A DNA stretch of 64,000 bases from Thiopseudomonas alkaliphila (GTDB lineage Bacteria; Pseudomonadota; Gammaproteobacteria; Pseudomonadales; Pseudomonadaceae), in contig NZ_CP012358.1 of NCBI RefSeq assembly GCF_001267175.1, positions 1,032,501-1,096,500 of the forward strand, written 5' to 3'. The notes below the pieces were generated by a model that did no database searches, was not told where the DNA came from, and was given only the letters and a program-made list of their open reading frames with translations. A program made the translations under genes and the position numbers. Positions within the stretch are counted from its first letter, which is position 1. Each line of letters opens with the position of its first letter. This document shows positions 1-8,508 of the stretch, one piece after another.

Positions 1-412
1 GGGCAATTGGCTGATGCAGCACACCCGATAAAGCCGGCTCTGACTCCACCATACCGCAGTCAATCACTTCTAGCTGCGCTTGCTGCTGACGAGCTAAGAC
101 ACTAATCGCCGCTCCGCCCTGTACAAAGTTAACTAACATCTGCCGCGTCACACTTTGTGGGTAGGCTGAAACACCTTCAGCCACCACCCCATGGTCGGCG
201 GCAAAAATACTAATCCATGGCTGCTTGATTGCCGGCTTGGCCGTATTTTGTTGTTTAGCTAACGTCAGCACTATGGCTTCTAACTGACCTAGAGCACCTT
301 GGGGTTTAGTTAACTGCTGATTATGTGCCTTAGCTGCCGCCTCAGCCGCCACTGATAGCGGTTGCGGACGATAACTGGCTAAAAATTCGTTGATAAAAAA
401 CTGCTGACTCAC
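1..412 (-). CDS. cobT: Nicotinate-nucleotide--dimethylbenzimidazole phosphoribosyltransferase, partial
   Basis: The N-terminal 137 codons of CobT are present and the rest lies beyond the left edge. CobT makes alpha-ribazole phosphate from nicotinate mononucleotide and DMB for the lower loop of cobalamin. The translation begins (M)[18 protein letters not shown], followed by [10 protein letters not shown], close to the CobT motif around the NMN/DMB site, and then [16 protein letters not shown], a hallmark CobT segment. I chose the GTG at 410-412 because its first bases overlap the cobU stop (GTGA), the usual translational coupling. It is the last visible gene of nrdR-ribD-cobU-cobT. Identification rests on motifs; the C-terminal catalytic Glu cannot be seen. 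Confidence 0.9.
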   Translation of the reverse strand, partial: MSQQFFINEFLASYRPQPLSVAAEAAAKAHNQQLTKPQGALGQLEAIVLTLAKQQNTAKPAIKQPWISIFAADHGVVAEGVSAYPQSVTRQMLVNFVQGGAAISVLARQQQAQLEVIDCGMVESEPALSGVLHQPIA

Positions 413-936
413 CACGCTGCTCCTTTTAAGACATGGGGCAGCCCTGCCACGGTAAAGATCACCCGCTGACTTAACTGAGCTAAGCGCTGATGCATCCAAC
501 CGGCTTGATCTACATAACGCCGTGATAACTCTCCTAGCGGTACTATTCCTAATCCTGTCTCGTTACTGACTAAAATTAATTGCCCCGGCAACTCGGCAAT
601 GCACTCGTACAATGCCGTTAATTGCTGCTCTAGCAACTGAGGCTCATCACTGAGTAATAAATTGGTTAACCACAGAGTTAAACAATCCACTAACAAACAG
701 CGCTCATCCCTTGCCGCTTGCTGTAGCACTTGCGCCAGCTGAATGGGCTCTTCTATTAATAACCAGTGGGCTGGGCGCTGTTGTTGGTGCTGTAAAATTC
801 TGGCCTGCATTTCTGCATCTTGGGCTTGAGCGGTAGCAATATAAACCACCTCAAGGTCAGTTTCTGTCGCCAGTTGCTCAGCTAAGCGACTTTTACCGGA
901 GCGAGCGCCTCCTAAAATCAATTGACATTGGCTCAT
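409..936 (-). CDS. cobU: Adenosylcobinamide kinase / adenosylcobinamide-phosphate guanylyltransferase
   Basis: This is a 175 aa cytosolic bifunctional enzyme that phosphorylates adenosylcobinamide and then transfers GMP to give AdoCbi-GDP in nucleotide-loop assembly. The P-loop GGARSGKS is at residues 9-16. The segment [13 protein letters not shown] carries His50, in the position of the histidine that is guanylylated in this family. [13 protein letters not shown] is the other CobU signature. Length matches the family (about 175-180 aa). Its start overlaps the ribD stop (ATGA, 933-936) and its stop overlaps the cobT start, so the three genes are probably translated in a coupled way from one mRNA. 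Pseudomonads often call this gene cobP. Confidence 0.95.
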   Translation of the reverse strand: MSQCQLILGGARSGKSRLAEQLATETDLEVVYIATAQAQDAEMQARILQHQQQRPAHWLLIEEPIQLAQVLQQAARDERCLLVDCLTLWLTNLLLSDEPQLLEQQLTALYECIAELPGQLILVSNETGLGIVPLGELSRRYVDQAGWMHQRLAQLSQRVIFTVAGLPHVLKGAAW

Positions 937-2036
937 AGGTCCGCCGCAGTAAGGTACGCCCGAATACGATAATCCTGGCCGACGGGGGTGATTTCTTGAA
1001 TAGCTAATGCCACCGCTTGGTCCATCTGTTCAAGTGGTAAATCAAGTAGGGGACGCGCTAAATTGCCCAGCAGTTTAGGCGCCATATAGACTACTAACTC
1101 ATCAAGCAATCCTGCCTGTAAGAAAGCTCCCACTAACTTAGGCCCAGCTTCAACCAATACCTCATTGGCCTCTAATTGCCCCAACTTATCAATCAGGGCC
1201 ACTAAATCTACCTGTTGCCCTAAAGTACCCAATTGCCAATAGCTCGCCTGAGCTGGACTACAAGGGATTTGCGTAGAAGCCACCACCGCATGTTCAGCGC
1301 TAAAAAATGCCGCATCTAATGGCACCCGCAAACGGCTATCCACCACAATACGTAACGGCGGTTTTAACAGTGCCGCCGCAGTAAGCTCGGACGATAAGCC
1401 CAGCTCTTGCTCACGTAACGTTAAGCGGGCTTGGTCGAGAATAACCGTATCGGCACCGGTCACCACCGCGCAGCTTCGAGCCCGTAACCGCTGAACATCG
1501 GCCCGTGCCGCGGGGCCAGTAATCCACTGACTTTCGCCGCTAGCCATCGCGGTGCGGCCATCTAAACTCATGGCCAGTTTTGCCCTGACCCAAGGCCGAC
1601 CAGTCTGCATGCGCTTAATAAACCCTACATTTAACGCCGCAGCTTGCGCTTGCAAAACACCCACTTGCGTCTGAATTCCGGCGGCATTAAGCATGGCAAT
1701 GCCACGCCCGGCGACCTTTGGATTAGGATCTTGCAAAGCAATGATTACTTGACTGACCCCTGCCTCGACCAAAGCTAAGGCGCAAGGTGGCGTGCGCCCG
1801 ACATGGCTACACGGCTCTAAAGTGACATAAGCCGTCGCACCTTTTGCTGCAGCGCCAGCTTGGCGTAGCGCATGCACTTCGGCATGGGGCTCGCCTGCCT
1901 GTAGATGAAAACCCTCACCAATAATTTGCTGTTTTTTTACCAGAACGCAGCCCACCCGAGGATTGGGCGAGGCGCTATATAACCCCTGCGCGGCTAAATC
2001 TAATGCCCGCTGCATATAGTGTTGGTGCGTAGTCAT
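933..2036 (-). CDS. ribD: Bifunctional riboflavin biosynthesis deaminase/reductase RibD
   Basis: This 367 aa enzyme performs the deamination and side-chain reduction steps of riboflavin synthesis. The N-terminal deaminase domain shows the zinc ligands HAEVHAL and LEPCSHVGRTPPC; the C-terminal half is a reductase of the RibD_C/DHFR-like fold (WVRAKLAMSLDGRTA, then RIVVDSRLRVP). I placed the start at the ATG at 2034-2036, five bases after the nrdR stop. A GTG at 2043-2045 overlapping that stop is the alternative and adds three residues. The neighbour downstream is cobU rather than ribE, which is unusual for a pseudomonad. DMB of B12 derives from flavin in aerobes, so the pairing has metabolic logic, but that is inference. 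Confidence 0.94.
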   Translation of the reverse strand: MTTHQHYMQRALDLAAQGLYSASPNPRVGCVLVKKQQIIGEGFHLQAGEPHAEVHALRQAGAAAKGATAYVTLEPCSHVGRTPPCALALVEAGVSQVIIALQDPNPKVAGRGIAMLNAAGIQTQVGVLQAQAAALNVGFIKRMQTGRPWVRAKLAMSLDGRTAMASGESQWITGPAARADVQRLRARSCAVVTGADTVILDQARLTLREQELGLSSELTAAALLKPPLRIVVDSRLRVPLDAAFFSAEHAVVASTQIPCSPAQASYWQLGTLGQQVDLVALIDKLGQLEANEVLVEAGPKLVGAFLQAGLLDELVVYMAPKLLGNLARPLLDLPLEQMDQAVALAIQEITPVGQDYRIRAYLTAADL

Positions 2037-2041
2037 GGCTA

Positions 2042-2506
2042 TCACTCGGCTTTAGGCTCATTGGAAATACGTTCGATTTCAGCGCGAAACTCTTTGAGAT
2101 CCTGAAAGCGGCGATAGACCGAGGCAAAGCGAATATAAGCTACCTCATCGAGATTATGCAGCTCATTCATCACCAGCTCTCCCACTTTCAGTGACGGCAC
2201 TTCACGCTCGCCGGTAGCCCGTAGTTTGTGCTTAATCCGAGCAATCGCTTCTTCAAGCTTTTCCACACTCACCGGGCGTTTTTCAAGTGCACGCTGCATT
2301 CCAGCCCGCAGCTTGTCTTCATCAAAGGGTTGACGGTGGCCGTCTTGTTTAATTAAGCGTGGTAATACCAGCTCAGCGGTTTCAAAGGTGGTAAAGCGCT
2401 CTCCACATTTGACGCACTCACGGCGGCGGCGTACCTGATCACCGTTTGCAACTAAACGTGAATCAATGACTTTGGTATCATTGGCACTGCAAAATGGACA
2501 AAACAT
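2042..2506 (-). CDS. nrdR: Transcriptional repressor NrdR
   Basis: NrdR is a nucleotide-sensing repressor of ribonucleotide reductase genes. The N-terminal zinc ribbon has Cys3, Cys6, Cys31 and Cys34 (MFCPFC ... CVKCGERF), followed by an ATP-cone from about residue 49 to 139 ([18 protein letters not shown]). The open frame extends nine codons upstream, but NrdR proteins begin at MFCPFC, so I start at 2506. This gives 154 aa, the usual size. It is the first gene of the ribD-cobU-cobT string and is divergent from the methyltransferase gene at 2611. nrdR-ribD adjacency is the common arrangement in Pseudomonas. Confidence 0.95.
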   Translation of the reverse strand: MFCPFCSANDTKVIDSRLVANGDQVRRRRECVKCGERFTTFETAELVLPRLIKQDGHRQPFDEDKLRAGMQRALEKRPVSVEKLEEAIARIKHKLRATGEREVPSLKVGELVMNELHNLDEVAYIRFASVYRRFQDLKEFRAEIERISNEPKAE

Positions 2507-2610
2507 AGCACTCACTTTCGATGAAATAATCAATGCATGTTAGCTCATTCCAACAGTGAACAAAAAGTATCCGCACCGGCTTTATTTACCCCTTATGACT
2601 GAATACCTTA

Positions 2611-3267
2611 ATGAACACACCAATTGCCTTAGAAGCCAAACTACAGCAACTAATTAGCCATGCAAGCCTCAACCTAACGCCGCTGCCACAAACCTCACTC
2701 CAGCTTTGGCTAATTAATCCTGATAACATGCAAGGCCAGTTTTCTCGTGAACAAACCCAACGGGTGCTAGAAGAACCGCCTTACTGGTGCTTTTGTTGGG
2801 CCAGCGGTCTAGCTCTTGCGCAATGGATTTTAGCTAACCCACAGCAGGTGGCTGGTAAAAGTGTGATTGATGTTGGCTGCGGCAGTGGTGTGGTGGCCTT
2901 AGCCGCCAAGCGTGCAGGAGCACAGCGCGTAGTCGCCTGTGATCTCGACCCTGTGGCGTTAGCCGCCACCCAAGCTAATGCCAAGGCCAACCAGCTTGAA
3001 CTAGAGTACAGCTTTGATTTATTCAGCCAAACCGAGCGCTACGACTGCCTGTTTGCCGCTGATTTACTTTATGATCCTGATAACCTACCACTGCTTAATC
3101 AGTTTCCCCGCTTTGCGCGGCAGATTACGATTGCCGACTCACGGCAGCGCAACTTTAGCCATCCGCTGTATCAAACCAGCCAACGTTTAGTTGCAGAAAC
3201 GCTGCCCGATCTAGCCGAGCCTGAAGAGTTTCGTCAGGTTACCCTGTATCAAAGCGTGGCTCGCTAA
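2611..3267 (+). CDS. Class I SAM-dependent methyltransferase (protein-lysine methyltransferase-like)
   Basis: This is a 218 aa soluble protein. SAM motif I is VIDVGCGSGVVALAA around residues 85-99, the acidic residue that would bind the ribose is Asp111 in CDLDP, and a DLLYDP motif follows. The stretch PPYWCFCWASGLALAQWIL before motif I resembles the PYW...WPSG pattern of the METTL20/EtfB-lysine and Nnt1-type protein methyltransferases, so a protein substrate is plausible, but the target cannot be read from sequence. It is divergent from nrdR and precedes miaB by 99 bp, where there is a promoter, so it is probably monocistronic. Confidence 0.8.
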   Translation: MNTPIALEAKLQQLISHASLNLTPLPQTSLQLWLINPDNMQGQFSREQTQRVLEEPPYWCFCWASGLALAQWILANPQQVAGKSVIDVGCGSGVVALAAKRAGAQRVVACDLDPVALAATQANAKANQLELEYSFDLFSQTERYDCLFAADLLYDPDNLPLLNQFPRFARQITIADSRQRNFSHPLYQTSQRLVAETLPDLAEPEEFRQVTLYQSVAR

Positions 3268-3300
3268 ATGCTTAGATACAACCAATTAGCGCACTAAGGT

Positions 3301-3328
3301 TTGCGCTGGCATCCCAGCGCTTTATAAT
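3301..3328 (+). promoter_or_regulatory. Candidate sigma-70 promoter of miaB
   Basis: A perfect TATAAT lies at 3323-3328, with a weak -35-like TTGCGC at 3301-3306 (16 bp spacer), 39 bp ahead of the miaB start. The spacer contains a 7 bp inverted repeat (GCGCTGG/CCAGCGC, 3303-3309 and 3314-3320). It may be an operator or the end of the upstream transcript. Promoter activity is inferred only. Confidence 0.45.
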
Positions 3329-3366
3329 GCGCGCACTTTCATCTTTCTGTTAGGTATTGTGTTCCC

Positions 3367-4701
3367 ATGGTTAAAAAACTTTATATCGAAACCCACGGCT
3401 GCCAAATGAATGAGTATGACAGCTCACGCATGGTTGACTTGCTGGGCGATCATCAAGCTATGGAGACCACTGATAACCCCGCAGAAGCGGATGTGATTCT
3501 GCTCAATACCTGCTCGATTCGTGAAAAAGCGCAAGAAAAAGTGTTTTCCCAATTAGGTCGCTGGCGCGAGCTAAAAGCAGAGAATCCTGATCTAGTGATT
3601 GGGGTTGGTGGCTGCGTTGCCAGCCAAGAAGGCGAAACCATTCGCAGCCGTGCGCCCTATGTCGATGTGGTATTTGGCCCACAGACCTTGCACCGTTTAC
3701 CAGAAATGATTGATGCAGCGCGGGATACCGGCAAGCCGCAAGTTGATATCTCGTTTCCTGAAATTGAAAAGTTTGACCGCCTACCCGAGCCACGCGTCGA
3801 TGGGCCTAGCGCTTATGTTTCGGTCATGGAAGGCTGCAGTAAATACTGCACCTTCTGTGTTGTACCCTATACCCGCGGAGAAGAAGTCAGCCGCCCCTTT
3901 AATGATGTCATGCTTGAAGTGATCCACCTCGCCGAAAATGGCGTACGTGAAATTACCCTACTGGGGCAAAACGTGAATGGTTACCGCGGCAGTACAGCCG
4001 ATGGCCAACTGATGGACTTAGCTGACTTAATTCGTGCGGTGGCTGCAGTCGATGGGATTGATCGTATTCGCTACACCACATCCCACCCCTTAGAGTTTTC
4101 AGATTCGCTGATTCAAGCCCACGCTGAAGTACCTGAACTGGTTAAGTATCTGCACCTGCCAGTACAATCAGGTTCTGACCGCGTGCTCGCCAATATGAAG
4201 CGCAACCACACTGCTCTTGAATACAAATCACGGATTCGTAAACTTAAAGCAGCGGTGCCTGATATTTTAATCAGCTCTGATTTTATTGTCGGCTTCCCGG
4301 GTGAAACTGAAAAAGATTTTCAGCAAACCATGAAGCTGATTGAAGATATTGGCTTTGATTTTTCTTACTCCTTTGTTTACAGCGCACGCCCCGGTACCCC
4401 AGCAGCCGATTTGCCTGACGACACCCCAGAGCAAGAGAAAAAGCGCCGTCTCGCTTTACTGCAACATCGCATTCAGCAACAAGGTTTTGAAAATAGCCGC
4501 CGCATGGTTGGTACCGTGCAACGCATCTTAGTCACCGACTATTCGAAAAAAGACCCAGGCAAGCTGCAAGGCCGTACCGAGCACAACCGCGTGGTTAACT
4601 TCCAAAGTAACAACCCGCTCTTAATTGGCCAGTTCGTTGATGTTGAAATTCTCGAAGCTAAGCCGTTCTCCCTTGCTGGTAAGTTAGTAGATCCCGCTTA
4701 A
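3367..4701 (+). CDS. miaB: tRNA-2-methylthio-N6-dimethylallyladenosine synthase MiaB
   Basis: This radical-SAM methylthiotransferase converts i6A37 to ms2i6A37 in tRNAs that read UNN codons. At 444 aa it has the family's usual length. The N-terminal UPF0004 domain carries cluster ligands Cys12, Cys49 and Cys83 ([24 protein letters not shown]). The radical-SAM cluster motif CSKYCTFC uses Cys157, Cys161 and Cys164. A TRAM domain occupies roughly the last 65 residues. A strong promoter-like sequence lies just upstream, and a hairpin at 4713-4740 follows the stop. In many pseudomonads miaB leads a phoH-ybeY string; here it is followed by an unrelated GFA-family gene. Confidence 0.97.
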   Translation: MVKKLYIETHGCQMNEYDSSRMVDLLGDHQAMETTDNPAEADVILLNTCSIREKAQEKVFSQLGRWRELKAENPDLVIGVGGCVASQEGETIRSRAPYVDVVFGPQTLHRLPEMIDAARDTGKPQVDISFPEIEKFDRLPEPRVDGPSAYVSVMEGCSKYCTFCVVPYTRGEEVSRPFNDVMLEVIHLAENGVREITLLGQNVNGYRGSTADGQLMDLADLIRAVAAVDGIDRIRYTTSHPLEFSDSLIQAHAEVPELVKYLHLPVQSGSDRVLANMKRNHTALEYKSRIRKLKAAVPDILISSDFIVGFPGETEKDFQQTMKLIEDIGFDFSYSFVYSARPGTPAADLPDDTPEQEKKRRLALLQHRIQQQGFENSRRMVGTVQRILVTDYSKKDPGKLQGRTEHNRVVNFQSNNPLLIGQFVDVEILEAKPFSLAGKLVDPA

Positions 4702-4712
4702 TTGCCCTCCTC

Positions 4713-4740
4713 ACTAGCAGCTCATACCCGAGCTGCTAGT
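4713..4740 (+). terminator. Hairpin after miaB, possible terminator
   Basis: An 11 bp perfect stem (4713-4723 with 4730-4740, arms ACTAGCAGCTC and GAGCTGCTAGT) has a 6-base loop. The tract after it (ACTTTAG) is only weakly T-rich, so termination is probable rather than certain. Confidence 0.5.
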
Positions 4741-4839
4741 ACTTTAGCCCTAAGTAATCGCTGCTATTGACCCATTGCTGACTAGTAATGCCCATGCCAC
4801 AGTAAGTCCATCTGTGTTGAGCTATCTAGAGGTGCTGTG

Positions 4840-5271
4840 ATGAATTCTACTCGTTATGCTGGCCAATGTTTTTGTGGCGCAGTGCAACTCACTGCTACCG
4901 GCGCTCCTGAAGCAATGGGCTATTGCCATTGCCAGTCCTGCCGGCACTGGTCTGCCGGACCTGTAAATGCCTTTACCCTCTGGCAGCCTACTGCAGTTGA
5001 AATTACCCAAGGCGCTGAACAGTTACTACGCTACCAAAAAACGCCACATAGCATTCGTCACTCCTGCGCTAAATGCGGTGGTCATCTATTAACTGAACAC
5101 CCTGGTATGGGCTTAACTGATGTCTATGCCGCTATTTTGCCAGACCTTCAGTTTCAGCCAAGTGTGCATGTGCATTACCAAGAAAGCGTATTACCCATTA
5201 AAGACGGCCTACCCAAACTGCGTGATATGCCCGCCGAGATGGGCGGCTCAGGTGAGCTACTCGCCGAATAA
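4840..5271 (+). CDS. GFA family (glutathione-dependent formaldehyde-activating-like) zinc protein
   Basis: This 143 aa small cytosolic protein has the Mss4-like/GFA fold. Zinc-binding cysteines are visible as CFCG near residues 10-13, CHCQSC at about 29-34 and CAKCGG further on. Despite the family name, most GFA proteins have no proven role in formaldehyde metabolism, so no reaction is assigned. I start at the ATG at 4840 (an adjacent in-frame GTG precedes it) because AGAGGTG at 4828-4834 is well spaced. It has its own terminator downstream and appears monocistronic. Confidence 0.82.
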   Translation: MNSTRYAGQCFCGAVQLTATGAPEAMGYCHCQSCRHWSAGPVNAFTLWQPTAVEITQGAEQLLRYQKTPHSIRHSCAKCGGHLLTEHPGMGLTDVYAAILPDLQFQPSVHVHYQESVLPIKDGLPKLRDMPAEMGGSGELLAE

Positions 5272-5296
5272 TCTCCCCCACCCTGGGTGGGCTTTA

Positions 5297-5338
5297 TACA
5301 GTGAGCCCGTTTTTAGTGTTGGGCTCACTGTATTTTTT
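5297..5338 (+). terminator. Intrinsic terminator of the GFA gene
   Basis: A 12 bp perfect stem (5297-5308 with 5321-5332, arms TACAGTGAGCCC and GGGCTCACTGTA) is followed by TTTTTT at 5333-5338. It sits between the convergent GFA and FGGY kinase genes. Confidence 0.88.
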
Positions 5339-5344
5339 ACGGGC

Positions 5345-6901
5345 TTAGTACTGCTGCGGATAACCGGTAACTTTGGCAATACTGCGATATAAAGGCTGTA
5401 AACGCCGATACATTTTTTTATACACCTGGTGATATAGCCGTTGATACAGCTGATGATTTTCAGCATTAGGATAAAATGTCTGCCCGGTCTGGGTCATCGC
5501 TGCGAGCGCTGCAGAAAAGCTGTTGTACCAACCGAGCCCGACCGCACAACAAATAGCGGCCCCCAAGCCCGAAGTTTCAATGGTCGCGGGGCGCTGCACC
5601 GGCAAACCAAACACATCGGCGGTAATCTGCATGGCCATATCACTTTGTGAACCACCACCTGACACTCTCACTTCAGTAATAGGTACTTTCGTTTTAGCCT
5701 CAATCTGCTCTTTTCCCTGACGCAAACCATAAGCTAAACCTTCAAGAATCGCGCGATAAATATGCCCACGCGTATGCACATCACCAAAACCGATAATTGC
5801 ACCTTTCGCTTCAGCACCTGGCTCTTTCACTCCTGGTGTCCAATACGGTTGCAACATTAAACCCATCGAACCCGCAGGAATACGCTGCACTAGCTCATCA
5901 AATAATGACTCTACCGAAACTCCCAGTTGCTCAGCTCGCAGCGCCTCCTGCAAGCCAAACTCGCGTTTAAACCAACTCACCATCCAAAACCCCCGGTAAA
6001 TCATCACTTCGGTAGTAAAGTGCCGAGGCAGTGCCGCTGGATAAGCGGGCAATAACCGCGTTACCTCAAGGTATCTAGCTTGGGTAGTATTGATCGTTGC
6101 TGTGGTGCCATAGGATAAACTCGCGACATGCGGCTCTACTGCATTAGAACCCAAAATCTCACAGGCTTTATCGGCTGCTGCGGCAATTACCGGAACTCCT
6201 GCGGGCAAGCCAATATGCGCTGCGGCGGCGGGCAATAACGCCCCAATCAGTTCAGCTGGCTGTACCAATTCCGGTAACTGTTCAGGTCTCAAGGGCAATG
6301 CCTGCCATTTCCAATCATTCGCTGAAGCCCAGCCCTGCTTTTTATAATCAAAAGGTAAGTAAGCCACACAACTTGCCACTGAGTCGGTAAATCGACCGGT
6401 CAGGTGGTAATGAAAATAGCCCGAGAGCAACAACACTTTATGGGTTTGTGCATGTATTTCAGGCTGCTCAATAGCCACCCAGTTCACCTCGGCTTGTGAA
6501 CGAAAATAATCCACCAAAGTTGTCGCACCAGCCAGTTTAAATAACCAGCGCCATTTTCTAGATAAGCGCTTGCTGACTGTCGTACGCCGTTGATCTAACC
6601 ACAGCATAACAGGACGTAACGCTTGCCCAGTTTGGTCGACATGCACTAAGCTGCCACGCTGAGTGGTGACACTCAGCCCCTTAATTTGCTCAGGGGTAAT
6701 TGAGGTTTGCTGCCACAGTTGCTGGCAGGCTTGGCCTAAGGCTTGCCAATAATAATCAGCATCCTGCTCTGCCCAGCCAGGCTGCAAAGAGTAGTAAGGA
6801 TCAAGTTCAATCCGACTGATACTTTGCACTTGCCCTTGCGCATCAAACAAGATCGCGCGAATACTTTGTGTGCCGCTATCAATGCTGAGCAGATAACTCA
6901 T
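5345..6901 (-). CDS. FGGY-family carbohydrate/polyol kinase
   Basis: This 518 aa protein has two actin-like ATPase domains. The N-terminus LLSIDSGTQSIRAILFD is the phosphate-1 loop typical of the family, and the C-terminal domain has VSGGGSQSDMAMQITADVFG, which matches the second FGGY signature. The closest general type is glycerol/xylulose kinase, but GlpK-specific regions are not evident, so the substrate is left open. It is the last gene of a three-gene operon: its ATG overlaps the stop of the GlpD-like gene by four bases (6898-6901). Pairing of an FGGY kinase with an ADAPS-like flavoprotein also occurs in E. coli (ygcE/ygcU). A glycerol-like polyol or ether-glycerol substrate is an inference from context. 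Confidence 0.85.
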   Translation of the reverse strand: MSYLLSIDSGTQSIRAILFDAQGQVQSISRIELDPYYSLQPGWAEQDADYYWQALGQACQQLWQQTSITPEQIKGLSVTTQRGSLVHVDQTGQALRPVMLWLDQRRTTVSKRLSRKWRWLFKLAGATTLVDYFRSQAEVNWVAIEQPEIHAQTHKVLLLSGYFHYHLTGRFTDSVASCVAYLPFDYKKQGWASANDWKWQALPLRPEQLPELVQPAELIGALLPAAAAHIGLPAGVPVIAAAADKACEILGSNAVEPHVASLSYGTTATINTTQARYLEVTRLLPAYPAALPRHFTTEVMIYRGFWMVSWFKREFGLQEALRAEQLGVSVESLFDELVQRIPAGSMGLMLQPYWTPGVKEPGAEAKGAIIGFGDVHTRGHIYRAILEGLAYGLRQGKEQIEAKTKVPITEVRVSGGGSQSDMAMQITADVFGLPVQRPATIETSGLGAAICCAVGLGWYNSFSAALAAMTQTGQTFYPNAENHQLYQRLYHQVYKKMYRRLQPLYRSIAKVTGYPQQY

Positions 6902-8496
6902 ACCAACAACTCCTCAGGCAAACTATAGTAACGCTGCCAAATCTCCAAATAACGTTTAACCTGCTGCTGCCACTGCTGATCACTCCACTCTAATTCAGCT
7001 TGGCATAAGGTTTTAATTAGCGGCAATAGCGCTCGCCCTCCTTCAGCAAGCAATAAACCAATTCGTGTACGACGTAATAACAAGTCATCCAGCTGCAACA
7101 CCTGCTCATAGCGACAAGCAAACACTAACTCCGCTTGATACAAAGGCAAGCCCGCCAGCTGCTCAGTTCCTAGCTGCTGAAACAGCGCCAGCAAGTCACC
7201 CACACCTTGCCCATAGTAGCCAAGTAAACGCTGGCGCTGCTGCCAACCAATTGCCGCTGGAAAATTCCAGTCAGGTATAGCTAACTGCCAACTTTGATCA
7301 ATACTTTTGGATTTTAAGTGGCGCGTTAATTGCAAAGCACAGTGCTGCACAACCTCCGCTGCCAGTAACCGATACGTGGTGAGTTTACCGCCCGCCACTG
7401 ACACTCTGCCCGGTTCTTGCCAGATATGGTGCTCACGACTCGCAGCCGACGGTGCTTGATCTTGGCGTTGTTTGGTTACAATCGGGCGTACTCCCGACCA
7501 GGTAGAGCGTACGTCATTAATTGTTAGCCGAGCCTCTGGAAATAGGTGATTAGCCGCTGCCAGCAGGTACAGACACTCAGCTGCCTCAATCCGCGCTTCT
7601 TGTTGTAAATCTTGCTGATGATCAAGATCGGTAGTGCCAATAATGGTGGCGCCTGCCCATGGAAATACAAATACTGAACGCTGATCCTGCGGATGCCTAA
7701 AACTAATCGCTTGGCTAACGGGTAGTCGCCAATAAGGTAATAACAAATGACTGCCGCGCAGTGGGCGTAATTGATAATTATCTGACTGCGGAAGATCAGT
7801 CCAGACACCTGCAGCTTGCGCTACTACCTGACTCGTTAATGAGTAAGCCTGCCCTGATAGCTGATCAACCACTTGCAAGCCAACAATCCTTTGCTGCTGA
7901 TAAATAGGTGCTTGCACTTGCACTTGAGTTAATACTTCAGCACCGAGTGCCCGCGCTGCTTGCAAAACCCGCAGCACTAAACGCACGTCGTCGGTAATCG
8001 CATCTTGGAAGCAATTGATAGCCGTTAATTGTTGCTGCTTGAGCGCAGGTGCTAAGTAGTCTGCAGCGGTGTGAGAATATTGCCGATGCTGACGCTGCCC
8101 AGCCAAGGTATCGTAAACCTTTAAGGTTGCACTCATTATGCAAGGCCCAGGAAACTCACCTTTATAATGTGGATAGGCAAACGGCAGCGGCTCGATCAAG
8201 CCATGCATTGCCTGTAGTAAATATTGACGCTGCTGGGCGCTATCCCGAGTTAAGCGCCAGTGGCCTTGCGCTAAATAACGCAATCCGCCATGCACCATTT
8301 TTGATGAGCGGCTCGAGGTTCCCCAAGCAATGTCTTGCTGTTCAACTAGCAAACAACGCCAGCCTTGCTGAGCGGCAGCAAGCAAAATACCAGCACCAGT
8401 AATTCCGCCTCCCACCACAACTAAGTCCCACTGTTGGCTGAGCAAATCAGACAGCTGTTGCTTTCGCCACTGATGATTCCAAGGCGCTATATGCAT
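6898..8496 (-). CDS. FAD-dependent glycerol-3-phosphate dehydrogenase (GlpD-like)
   Basis: This 532 aa flavoprotein is of the GlpD/GlpA family, which oxidises sn-glycerol 3-phosphate to DHAP and passes electrons to quinone at the inner membrane face. The dinucleotide-binding motif GGGITG is at residues 29-34, and the family block SSRSSKMVHGGLRYL follows from about residue 61. Later segments LRGSHLLLP and GTTDLDHQ, with a C-terminal helical domain, also fit. Length is close to GlpD (about 500-530 aa). Placement between an FGGY kinase and an ADAPS-like flavoprotein, with no glpF, glpK or glpR beside it, suggests a specialised paralogue rather than the main glycerol pathway enzyme, so I withhold the symbol glpD. 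Confidence 0.88.
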   Translation of the reverse strand: MHIAPWNHQWRKQQLSDLLSQQWDLVVVGGGITGAGILLAAAQQGWRCLLVEQQDIAWGTSSRSSKMVHGGLRYLAQGHWRLTRDSAQQRQYLLQAMHGLIEPLPFAYPHYKGEFPGPCIMSATLKVYDTLAGQRQHRQYSHTAADYLAPALKQQQLTAINCFQDAITDDVRLVLRVLQAARALGAEVLTQVQVQAPIYQQQRIVGLQVVDQLSGQAYSLTSQVVAQAAGVWTDLPQSDNYQLRPLRGSHLLLPYWRLPVSQAISFRHPQDQRSVFVFPWAGATIIGTTDLDHQQDLQQEARIEAAECLYLLAAANHLFPEARLTINDVRSTWSGVRPIVTKQRQDQAPSAASREHHIWQEPGRVSVAGGKLTTYRLLAAEVVQHCALQLTRHLKSKSIDQSWQLAIPDWNFPAAIGWQQRQRLLGYYGQGVGDLLALFQQLGTEQLAGLPLYQAELVFACRYEQVLQLDDLLLRRTRIGLLLAEGGRALLPLIKTLCQAELEWSDQQWQQQVKRYLEIWQRYYSLPEELLV

Positions 8497-8508
8497 GCTA
8501 GATCTCCG

